From Parvularcula sp964484475 (lineage in GTDB: Bacteria > Pseudomonadota > Alphaproteobacteria > Caulobacterales > Parvularculaceae), in contig CAZAFU010000064.1 of NCBI GenBank assembly GCA_964484475.1, forward strand, positions 1 through 15,795: a stretch of DNA of 15,795 nt, read 5' to 3'. The position numbers and the translations under genes are program-made. Shown in pieces: positions 6,720 to 12,966 of the stretch; the stretch's first letter is position 1, and the number at the start of each line of letters is the position of its first letter. Below the pieces are notes generated by a model that saw only the letters and a list, made by a program, of their open reading frames with translations, ran no database searches and was not told where the DNA came from.

Positions 6720-7450
6720 AAAAGGGTCTCCTGGGACGGCCCGCCTTCCGGTTTCGGCGCTCCCGGATGGGAAAGCTCTCCGCTGGCTGACGGGCGGATC
6801 AATGTCTCCCCTTCAGCCTTCCAGCTTCCGACCTTGCGGTCTACCGCCCAGAACATGAACTTCGCAGCAGGGCGGCCTATGATGTCGAAGGCCGTATCGA
6901 GGTCCGTCTCGTCCGCGTGCAGCCAGGCGCCGTAGTCCTGCGGCGCGACCAGCAGGGGCTGGCGGTCATGGATCGCGGCGGTGTCCGGGCCCGCGGCGCG
7001 GGTCAGGAAGGCCGCTGTCCTGAGCTCGCTGCCGTCCTCCCCCATCCAGTCCTCGTAGAGACCCGCGAGCGCGAACAGCGGCATGTCCTCGCCGCGGGTG
7101 AGAAGATAGGGCTGTTTCCGCCCCGCCTCCTCGCGCCATTCGTAAAAACCGTTCATCGGGAAGAGGCAGTGGCGCCGCCTGAATGCGTTCCTGAACATCG
7201 GCTTCTCGTGCGCCGTCTCGGAGCGGATGTTCACCACCGGCTTCTTGATGAAGGTCCCCTTCCTGTCCCAGGCAGGCACGAAGCCCCACCTGAGGATCTC
7301 GTAGCGGCGGCCGCCCGCTTCCCCGACAATCACCGAGACCGGCTGGCTGGGAGCGATGTTGAACCGTGGAGGCAGGTTGTCCGTGATGGCGAGATCGAAA
7401 TGCTCGCCGAGTTCCCAAGGGCTGGCTTTGAGGACATAACGGGCGTTCAT
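6716..7450 (-). CDS. SRAP-domain protein (YedK/HMCES family) lacking catalytic Cys2
   Basis: SRAP proteins such as E. coli YedK and human HMCES shield abasic sites in single-stranded DNA by forming a thiazolidine link between the abasic sugar and Cys2, exposed after Met removal. This 244-aa protein has the fold's hallmarks: PRFNIAPSQ (28-36), LRWGFVPAW (53-61), N74 in VNIRSET, E104 in GFYEW and H161 in AIHDRQP. These correspond to N75, E105 and H160 of YedK. But the N-terminus reads MNARYVL where the family has MCGRY, so Cys2 is Asn. No upstream in-frame start gives a Cys at position 2, and upstream ATGs would run into the divergent Nudix gene. There is no strong ribosome-binding site. The gene is coupled to the downstream secreted protein by ATGA. 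Confidence 0.9.
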   Translation of the reverse strand: MNARYVLKASPWELGEHFDLAITDNLPPRFNIAPSQPVSVIVGEAGGRRYEILRWGFVPAWDRKGTFIKKPVVNIRSETAHEKPMFRNAFRRRHCLFPMNGFYEWREEAGRKQPYLLTRGEDMPLFALAGLYEDWMGEDGSELRTAAFLTRAAGPDTAAIHDRQPLLVAPQDYGAWLHADETDLDTAFDIIGRPAAKFMFWAVDRKVGSWKAEGETLIRPSASGELSHPGAPKPEGGPSQETLL

Positions 7451-7469
7451 GATGTGAGGGGAGCCCTTC

Positions 7470-7892
7470 GTGGCGCAGGAACGACCCATACTCGCCGTGG
7501 GCGGCGTGGTTCTCAAGGGACCCAAGGTCCTTCTGGTCCAGCGCGGCCGTGCCCCCCTGAAGGGCCACTGGTCGATCCCTGGCGGCAAGGTGGATCACGG
7601 GGAGAGCCTGCACAGCGCTCTCCACCGCGAGCTGGCGGAGGAAACAGGGCTGACGGTCGAGATTCTCGGCCAGATCGGAGTGTTCGAGGCCCTTCCCGAA
7701 CAACCCGGCGCCCGGCACTACGTGATGGTGGACTTCGCCTGCCGCTATCTTTCCGGTGAGCTGAGAGCCGCGGACGATGCCATGGATGCGGAATTCCTCA
7801 CCCTGCCGGAGGCCCTCAGCCGCGTAGCCTGGGACGAGACCCGCCGGGCCGTGCAGGGCGCGCTCCGTTTCCGGGGGCCCCAGGACCGATGA
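7470..7892 (+). CDS. Nudix hydrolase
   Basis: Hydrolyses a nucleoside diphosphate linked to another moiety, with Mg2+. The 140-aa protein has a complete Nudix box, G39 to L61: G-x5-E (GKVDHGE) followed by RELAEETGL, with E57 and E58 as metal ligands. The GTG start at 7470 has GAGGGGAG (7456-7463) six bases upstream. The arrangement GGVVLKGPKVLLVQRG...GHWSIPGG resembles the ADP-ribose pyrophosphatase/MutT-like group, but the substrate cannot be assigned. It overlaps the next gene by ATGA, so the two are translationally coupled. Its start is only 19 bases from that of the divergent SRAP gene. Confidence 0.9.
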   Translation: MAQERPILAVGGVVLKGPKVLLVQRGRAPLKGHWSIPGGKVDHGESLHSALHRELAEETGLTVEILGQIGVFEALPEQPGARHYVMVDFACRYLSGELRAADDAMDAEFLTLPEALSRVAWDETRRAVQGALRFRGPQDR

Positions 7893-8266
7893 TCGCCATT
7901 GCGGCCGCTCTCGCCCTCAGCCTCCAGGGCACTCCGCCGCCCGACGCCCGGGATGTCTTCCTCAACCGGCAGGACGACCTCATCGCCCTCGCCTCCAAGC
8001 TCGGCATGCTGCACAGGCTCGACCAGCTCTGCGCCACCGGCTACCGGCCCGGCCTCTACCGCGAGCACATGAAGGCGGTCGTGGAGGGCGAGCAGCCCAT
8101 GCGCGCGACGCGGGAGGCGATGATCGCCGCCTTCAACCAGAGCTTCCGCGCCATGACCGAGATCCACATGACGTGCAGCTACGAAGCCCGGGAGGACATG
8201 CGCAGGGAAGCCTCCGTTGCCCTGGCGATCACCGACCGGCTCTCCCGCCCGATCGACAATCGTTAA
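7889..8266 (+). CDS. TIGR02301-like exported protein of unknown function
   Basis: A 125-aa protein starting within the Nudix stop codon (ATGA, 7889-7892). A short hydrophobic N-terminus (MIAIAAALALSLQG) suggests export. The body, with LASKLGMLHRLDQLC...YREHM...AAFNQSFRAMTEIHMTCS, resembles the alphaproteobacterial TIGR02301 family as I remember it, including two conserved Cys that could form a disulfide in the periplasm. No function is known to me. Coupling to a Nudix hydrolase is its only functional clue. Confidence 0.7.
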   Translation: MIAIAAALALSLQGTPPPDARDVFLNRQDDLIALASKLGMLHRLDQLCATGYRPGLYREHMKAVVEGEQPMRATREAMIAAFNQSFRAMTEIHMTCSYEAREDMRREASVALAITDRLSRPIDNR

Positions 8267-8273
8267 TGGGAAC

Positions 8274-8302
8274 TTGACCCCTCACCACCGATGCCTGACA
8301 AT
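8274..8302 (+). promoter_or_regulatory. Candidate sigma-70 promoter for the membrane protein gene
   Basis: TTGACC (8274-8279) and GACAAT (8297-8302) are exactly 17 bases apart in the 65-base gap before the gene at 8332. The -35 also lies in a loose inverted repeat (TGACCC at 8275-8280, GGGTCA at 8310-8315). Five of six and four of six positions match consensus. This is a motif call only. Confidence 0.4.
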
Positions 8303-8331
8303 CCGTTAAGGGTCAGGGAAGGTACCACTCC

Positions 8332-8967
8332 ATGCTGGGGCGGATCGGGTCCATTCTGCTCATCGCGGTATCGTTGGTGTTCAACGTCTTCGCTGTGACC
8401 GCGCTCTTCGATGCATGGGAGATCGCCGATACCGCGTGGAAGCCCGAACTCTACCGGCTCGGCGCGCTCTACATGGGCATCGTGATGCCGGTTGCGGATC
8501 TTCTGACCGACCGGGTGGGGGCCCTCGTGCGAACCGAGCTCCCCTGCTGGTGGATCCATCTTCTGGCGGTCTACGCAGCCAGCTCGCTGGCGATCTACGC
8601 GGGCTCGCCGGACCGCGACGAGGACCTTTCCCGGGTCAGCACGCTGAAGCGCGGCGGGCTCTCCGCCGCCTGGCCGCTGGCCGCGGTGGGGATGATCGTG
8701 CAGGGGTTCCGGAACCGGGTGGTCACCCGGTTCTTGCGGCGAAACACCTTCACCGGCCTTTTCTACGCGGTGGCGGTCCTCGGCCTCTACGGCGCGGCGA
8801 ACTGGGCCAACATCAACCTGGTCGAAGGCCGGCCGGTCCCCGGACAGGAGGTCAAGCTCAGGAACGACGTACGCTGCCCGGTCACGCTGCCGCCCGCCGA
8901 ACTCCTGCGCGAGGAACTCGAGGACACGCTGCGCAACCGGGTCGGGGGGCTCATCGCGCCGTCCTGA
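8332..8967 (+). CDS. Multi-spanning membrane protein of unknown function
   Basis: A 211-aa protein that I do not recognise. Hydrophobic segments near 5-24, 43-58, 73-91, 110-126 and 142-159 suggest four or five membrane helices. A soluble C-terminal tail of about 50 residues is rich in charge and contains one Cys (RCPVTLPPAELLREELEDTL). A basic stretch at 127-138 (RNRVVTRFLRRN) probably faces the cytoplasm. GGAAGG at 8317-8322 precedes the ATG by nine bases. Its last 17 bases overlap the 3' end of the convergent amidohydrolase gene. Confidence 0.75.
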   Translation: MLGRIGSILLIAVSLVFNVFAVTALFDAWEIADTAWKPELYRLGALYMGIVMPVADLLTDRVGALVRTELPCWWIHLLAVYAASSLAIYAGSPDRDEDLSRVSTLKRGGLSAAWPLAAVGMIVQGFRNRVVTRFLRRNTFTGLFYAVAVLGLYGAANWANINLVEGRPVPGQEVKLRNDVRCPVTLPPAELLREELEDTLRNRVGGLIAPS

Positions 8968-10279
8968 TCGTCTCCTGGAATTCGATCGGCGCGCCGCCGC
9001 CCTCGATCAGCACGTCGCCCTCCCACATGACCTTCTGTCCACGGATGATGGTCCCGACCGGGAAGCCTTTCACCTTCATGCCCGCAAAAGGCGTCCAGCC
9101 GGACTTGTTCGCCATCATGGCGTCGGTCAACTCGACCTCGCGGGAAAGGTCGCACACGGTGATATCCGCATCGTAGCCGATGGCGAGCCGTCCCTTGTTC
9201 CTGAGGTTGAAGAGCCGCTGCGCGCCCGCGCTCGTCAGGTCCACGAAGCGCTGCAGGCTCATCCGCCCCTCGGCGACGTGGTTGAGCATGATCGGCACCA
9301 GCGTCTGCACACCCGGCATGCCGGATGGCGACTGGGGATAGGGCTTCGCCTTTTCTTCCATCGTGTGCGGAGCGTGGTCCGAACCCACCACGTCGAACAG
9401 CCCCATGCGGAGGTAATGCCAAAGGCCCTCGGCATGTTCCGCCGGCCTGATCGGCGGGTTCATCTGCGCCTTCGAGCCCAGGCGGTCATAGGCATCGGGC
9501 GCGGTCAGGGTCAGGTGCTGCGGCGTCACCTCGCAGGAGGCGATATCCTTGTTCGCCGCGAGGATCGGCAGCTCGTCGCGGGTCGTGACGTGCAGCACGT
9601 GGACCCGCCGACCCACCTCCCTCGCGATCTTCAGGAGCCGCTGGGTCGAGCGGACCGCGGCAGCCACCGAACGCACCTCGTAGTGCGAATGGACATCACC
9701 CTCCCGGGCGAGCCTGGCGTTCGCCTCCATGATCTCCTCGTCCTCCGAGTGGATCGCCACCCGTCTTTGCCCGGAGGAAAGTGCGGCCCGCAGGCCCTCG
9801 TCGTCCGGCACGAGGAGATTGCCGGTGGAGGCGCCCATGAAGATCTTCACCCCGCAGACGCCGGCGTGCTGTTCGAGCTGCGCGAGCTTGTCGGCATTGT
9901 CCGTGGTCGCACCGACATAGAAGGCGTAGTCGCAATGCATCCGCTTCGCGCGGGAAAGCTTGTCCTCGAGAGCCTCGACATTGGACGTGGAGGGCTTGGT
10001 GTTGGGCATCTCGAAGACGCCGACGATGCCGCCGAGCACCGCACCGCGCGAGCCCGATTCGAGGTCTTCCTTGTGCTCGTTGCCGGGCTCGCGGAAATGC
10101 ACCTGGGTATCGATGCAGCCGGGGAAGACGTGGAGGCCGCGGCAGTCGATGGTCTCGCCCGCATCGCCGAGGTTCTCGCCGATCGCTGCGATCCTGCCGT
10201 TCGAGACCGCCACGTCGCGGACGCCCTCGCCGTCATGATTGGCGACGGTTCCGCCCTTCAGAATAAGATCATGGGTCAT
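8951..10279 (-). CDS. pyrC: Dihydroorotase-family amidohydrolase
   Basis: A 442-aa member of the cyclic amidohydrolase group; as a class I dihydroorotase it would convert carbamoyl-aspartate to dihydroorotate in pyrimidine synthesis. Recognisable motifs are DTQVHFREPG (57-66), MPNTKPST (91-98), K145 in GVKIFMGAS (the position carboxylated in many relatives), H177 in AIHSEDE, H230 in VLHVTT and D301 in GSDHAPH. The first metal-binding motif normally reads DxHxH; here position 59 is Gln, giving Q59 and H61. I recall other alphaproteobacterial dihydroorotase annotations with DTQVHFREPG, so this may be a subfamily trait rather than a local mutation. Allantoinase or hydantoinase activity is an alternative. 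Its start overlaps the stop of the M23 peptidase gene by ATGA, so it is the last gene of a three-gene operon. Confidence 0.82.
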   Translation of the reverse strand: MTHDLILKGGTVANHDGEGVRDVAVSNGRIAAIGENLGDAGETIDCRGLHVFPGCIDTQVHFREPGNEHKEDLESGSRGAVLGGIVGVFEMPNTKPSTSNVEALEDKLSRAKRMHCDYAFYVGATTDNADKLAQLEQHAGVCGVKIFMGASTGNLLVPDDEGLRAALSSGQRRVAIHSEDEEIMEANARLAREGDVHSHYEVRSVAAAVRSTQRLLKIAREVGRRVHVLHVTTRDELPILAANKDIASCEVTPQHLTLTAPDAYDRLGSKAQMNPPIRPAEHAEGLWHYLRMGLFDVVGSDHAPHTMEEKAKPYPQSPSGMPGVQTLVPIMLNHVAEGRMSLQRFVDLTSAGAQRLFNLRNKGRLAIGYDADITVCDLSREVELTDAMMANKSGWTPFAGMKVKGFPVGTIIRGQKVMWEGDVLIEGGGAPIEFQETIRTAR

Positions 10280-11241
10280 CGTGCTCTGTAGGCCTCCCTG
10301 ATGTCGCCAACCAGGAGCTCGGCGTCCATGGGTTGGCCTTTCCAGTTTACCGTCCAGTGGAGGTGCGGGCCCGTCGCCCGGCCGGTCATGCCGACCGCGC
10401 CGATGACTTCGCCCTTCACCACCACGTCGCCGGGTTTCACATCGACGCGGCTGAGATGCAGCATCGCCGATTCGATCTCCTGCCCATGGTCGATGAGGAT
10501 GAGACCGCCTTCGAAGAACATGCCTTCACGGGCGAGGGTGACAATTCCCGCACTCGGCGCCCTGATCTCGGTCCCCTGGAACTGCATGGGCGTCGTCCCG
10601 GGAGGCGCCGCGACGTCGGTGCCGGAATGGGGGCGCTTGGGCTCGCCGTTCAGGATGCGCTGCGAGCCGTAGACCCCGCTGATCCGGCCATAGACGGGCC
10701 AGGCAAAGCCCGAGCGCCAGTAGGACGTCTTCGTCTTCGTCGCGCGGGCCTGGGCCTTCAGTTTCTGCTCCCGCCGGATCTGGGTGAGGTCCTCGTCCGA
10801 ATAGGGCGTCACCTTGCTCGGCGGGAGGCCGTCGATCCGGCTTTCGGGAAAGGCGCGATCCTCGATCGCAAGGGTGCGCCGCTCCTCCGAACCGTCGGGA
10901 AGGATCACCACGAGCTCCGCGCTCCCGGCATGGTCGCGGTCGAAACCCAGAGCGAAATGTCCCTCGCCATCGGCCGGCACCGGCTCACCGTCGAGAAAGA
11001 TCTGCGATCCGGGTTTGGTCTTCCAGAAGCTGAGCCCGCCCTGGGCGAGCTGTCCGCTGCGGCGGAATACCGCGAGTTCCTCGGCAGGCGGCAGCGACAG
11101 GCTCTCGATCGGGGGCTGGGCGCCCAAAGCCTCGCCTTTCTTGGTCGGAGAGAGGCTGGGCGGCGGCTGGCTCGCGGCGGTGGAACAGGCAGCCACGGCC
11201 GCCGAAGCCAGAAGAAGGAAGCTCTTCAGCGCCAACCCCAT
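10276..11241 (-). CDS. M23-family (LytM-type) metallopeptidase lipoprotein
   Basis: A 321-aa envelope protein predicted to cut or regulate cutting of peptidoglycan cross-links. The N-terminus MGLALKSFLLLASAAVAAC is a lipoprotein signal peptide with lipobox VAAC (Cys19). The C-terminal LytM domain (about 178-300) keeps all key residues: zinc ligands H205 and D209 in HSGTD and H295 in PHLHW, with H262 and H293 as catalytic histidines. It is therefore probably active and not a degenerate activator such as EnvC. The stretch from 70 to 135 looks like a beta-rich domain, followed by a charged helix (149-170). The ATG at 11241 is one base after the DUF2093 stop. The stop overlaps the amidohydrolase start by ATGA. 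Confidence 0.9.
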   Translation of the reverse strand: MGLALKSFLLLASAAVAACSTAASQPPPSLSPTKKGEALGAQPPIESLSLPPAEELAVFRRSGQLAQGGLSFWKTKPGSQIFLDGEPVPADGEGHFALGFDRDHAGSAELVVILPDGSEERRTLAIEDRAFPESRIDGLPPSKVTPYSDEDLTQIRREQKLKAQARATKTKTSYWRSGFAWPVYGRISGVYGSQRILNGEPKRPHSGTDVAAPPGTTPMQFQGTEIRAPSAGIVTLAREGMFFEGGLILIDHGQEIESAMLHLSRVDVKPGDVVVKGEVIGAVGMTGRATGPHLHWTVNWKGQPMDAELLVGDIREAYRAR

Positions 11242-11242
11242 C

Positions 11243-11467
11243 CTAGAAGCCCTCGCCGTTGGCCAGCGCCTCTTCCCGCACCCGGTTGGCGATGGCGGCA
11301 TCGGCATAGGGCTCTTGCCGGTCGACGCTCCAGTAGCGCAGGTCCTTGATCGGGATCGGCTGGGCGGAGACGGCGCACCGCACGAAACGCCCGTCCTTGA
11401 TGATTTCGAAGTCGGCGTCGAGATAGCGCAGAACCGCCTCCCCGCCCTGAAGCTTGGTCGTGTTCAT
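11243..11467 (-). CDS. DUF2093 family protein
   Basis: A 74-aa protein with the core pattern EAVLRYLDADFEIIKDGRFV followed by RCAVSAQPIPIKDLRYWSV, which I recognise as DUF2093, a small alphaproteobacterial family of unknown role. The conserved C-x6-P-x4-LRYWSV block is present. GAGGTGGGG sits directly before the ATG. It is the first gene of a minus-strand operon with the M23 peptidase and the amidohydrolase, with a single base between it and the peptidase gene. Its promoter must lie in the 145-base gap shared with the ATP synthase operon. Confidence 0.82.
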   Translation of the reverse strand: MNTTKLQGGEAVLRYLDADFEIIKDGRFVRCAVSAQPIPIKDLRYWSVDRQEPYADAAIANRVREEALANGEGF

Positions 11468-11532
11468 GCCCCACCTCTAGAGGCAACCGCGGCGCGAGCC
11501 TAGCTTTCTCTGTCCGCAGCGTTCGCATGGCG

Positions 11533-11561
11533 TTGACCCCGGCGAAGGGCAGCTTTACAGG
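11533..11561 (+). promoter_or_regulatory. Weak candidate promoter for the F0 ATP synthase operon
   Basis: TTGACC (11533-11538) is followed after 17 bases by TACAGG (11556-11561), a poor -10. It lies about 50 bases before atpI, just upstream of the 26-bp dyad. The -35 match is good and the -10 is doubtful. Confidence 0.27.
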
Positions 11562-11586
11562 GCGCGGCGAATTCATTCGCGGCGTC
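11561..11586. repeat. 26-bp dyad upstream of atpI
   Basis: A 26-base near-palindrome whose core is GCGAAT-TC-ATTCGC (11567-11580, perfect). The outer arms add four more Watson-Crick pairs, one wobble and one mismatch. It sits 26 bases before atpI, right after the candidate promoter, so it could be an operator or a leader hairpin. Confidence 0.5.
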
Positions 11587-11612
11587 AAGCCAATCCCAGG
11601 TGCTGCGGCCTC

Positions 11613-11933
11613 ATGAGCGATCCGAACCGTCAACGCTCCGAACTCGACCAGCTCAGCGAACGCCTCCGGGCGGCGCGCGGCGAGGAGGAGAAAAAGCAGG
11701 CGGCCGGGACGCAGCATGGCGCGGCGGCGGGGGACGGCCTTCGCATCGCGATCGAATTCGTGGTTTCCGTGCTCGTGGGCACGGGTCTTGGCTATCTGAT
11801 CGGCGGCTATTTCGGCGCCCCGGTCATTGGCCTTCTTATGGGTTTGCCCTTCGGCTTTGCCGCAGGGCTTCGTACAGTCTACCGCGGCATGATCGCGGGC
11901 GGAACAAAGGACGATGACAGTGGGACTGATTGA
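11613..11933 (+). CDS. atpI: ATP synthase accessory protein AtpI
   Basis: A 106-aa small membrane protein of the AtpI/F0F1-ATPase-associated family. A charged N-terminus (1-40, with ERLRAARGEEEKKQ) precedes two helices (about 43-64 and 69-87) rich in small residues (GTGLGYLIGGYFGAP). AtpI homologues assist assembly of the c-ring or Mg2+ supply in other bacteria and are not part of the finished enzyme. It is the first gene of the F0 operon, and its last 20 bases overlap the chosen atpB start. AGGTG at 11599-11603 is the only, poorly spaced, ribosome-binding site candidate. Confidence 0.9.
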   Translation: MSDPNRQRSELDQLSERLRAARGEEEKKQAAGTQHGAAAGDGLRIAIEFVVSVLVGTGLGYLIGGYFGAPVIGLLMGLPFGFAAGLRTVYRGMIAGGTKDDDSGTD

Positions 11934-12741
11934 GACGCTCCTGCCCCAGCTTCTGCGCGGTTTCGCAGCCGGCCCGATGGAGCAGTTCGAGATCACCTCG
12001 ATCTTTCCGCTCACATTCGGCGAGGGCATCGACCTCTCCTTCACGAATGCTTCGCTCTGGATGATCATCACCGTCCTGACGGCGCTGGCCTTCTACACAC
12101 TGGCCACCCGCCGCCTGCAGCTCGTGCCTGGCGGGATGCAGTCGATGGGCGAGGTGTCCTACGAGTTCATCGCCAAGATGGTGCGCGACACCATGGGCGA
12201 GGAAGGGCGGCAGTTCTTCCCCTTCGTCTTCACGCTCTTCCTCTTCATCTTCCTCTGCAACCTTCTCGGCCTCCTGCCGTCGATCCCGGGTACGCCGACC
12301 TCGGTTCACACCTTCACACCGACCAGCCACATCATCGTCACCTTCACCCTCGCGGTGCTGGCAGTCGGCCTCGTCGTCGTGTTCGGCCTGATCAAGCACG
12401 GCTTCGGTTTCCTGAAGCTCTTCGCGCCTTCCGGCGTTCCGCTGTGGCTCCTCCCGCTGATCACGCCGATCGAGATCATTTCCTTTCTCTCGCGCCCGAT
12501 CAGCCTCGCTGTCCGGCTCTTCGCCAACATGCTGGCCGGCCACGTGGTCCTGAAGGTCTTCGCGGGCTTCGTCGGGACCCTCCTGACTGCGGGCGGCGTC
12601 CTGTCGCTGATCTCCATCGTGCCGCTGATCGGCATCGTCGGCGTTTTCCTGCTCGAATTCCTGGTGGCATTCCTGCAGGCCTTCGTCTTCGCCATCCTCA
12701 CCTGCATCTACCTGCAGGATGCGCTGCACCCGGCGCACTAG
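11914..12741 (+). CDS. atpB: ATP synthase F0 subunit a
   Basis: A 275-aa integral membrane subunit that forms the proton half-channels against the c-ring. The diagnostic block LSRPISLAVRLFANMLAGH is at 192-210, with the essential Arg at 201. Further helices lie at about 48-64, 103-122, 140-160, 176-192 and 210-270. AAAGGA (11906-11911) serves either ATG 11914 (two bases away, too close) or GTG 11920 (eight bases away, better). ATG 11977 (MEQFEITSIFPL) matches the usual family N-terminus but has no ribosome-binding site. I report 11914, though GTG 11920 may well be the real start. The start lies inside the end of atpI, so translation is probably coupled. Confidence 0.95.
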   Translation: MTVGLIETLLPQLLRGFAAGPMEQFEITSIFPLTFGEGIDLSFTNASLWMIITVLTALAFYTLATRRLQLVPGGMQSMGEVSYEFIAKMVRDTMGEEGRQFFPFVFTLFLFIFLCNLLGLLPSIPGTPTSVHTFTPTSHIIVTFTLAVLAVGLVVVFGLIKHGFGFLKLFAPSGVPLWLLPLITPIEIISFLSRPISLAVRLFANMLAGHVVLKVFAGFVGTLLTAGGVLSLISIVPLIGIVGVFLLEFLVAFLQAFVFAILTCIYLQDALHPAH

Positions 12742-12798
12742 AGTTCCACCCAACCCGCAAACCCAAGCTCAAAAGAGCCTATCCAAGGAGTGATCATC

Positions 12799-12892
12799 AT
12801 GGACGCGGAAGCAGCTAAGTTCATCGGCGCAGGCCTTGCCGTTCTGCCCCTTTTCGGTGTCGGCATCGGCCTCGGCATCCTGTTCGGCAATT
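12799..12892 (+). CDS. atpE: ATP synthase F0 subunit c, truncated by assembly gap
   Basis: Only the first 31 codons are present, from MDAEAAKFIGAG to the glycine-rich first helix GVGIGLGILFGN, the c-ring packing motif. The polar loop and second helix, with the proton-carrying Glu/Asp, fall in the N run. A strong AAGGAG (12785-12790) eight bases before the ATG fits the high expression needed for a multi-copy ring. The reading frame through the Ns into the b' gene is an artefact. Confidence 0.92.
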
Positions 12893-12965
12893 NNNNNNNN
12901 NNNNNNNNNNNNNNNNNNNNNNNNNNNNNNNNNNNNNNNNNNNNNNNNNNNNNNNNNNNNNNNNN
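12893..12965. other. Assembly gap of 73 Ns
   Basis: It lies between codon 31 of atpE and the start region of the b' gene. A c subunit of the usual 75 or so residues needs at least about 130 more bases, plus any intergenic sequence, so the number of Ns cannot be the true gap size. Confidence 0.97.
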
Positions 12966-12966
12966 G

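Noticed and set aside
11474..11483. Perfect 10-base palindrome CCTCTAGAGG before the DUF2093 gene.
   Set aside because: Short and overlapping that gene's ribosome-binding site; a 10-base palindrome is not enough to call an operator.
12768..12779. Small GCTC-AAAA-GAGC hairpin between atpB and atpE.
   Set aside because: Only four pairs and no T-tract; it is too weak for a terminator or attenuator call.
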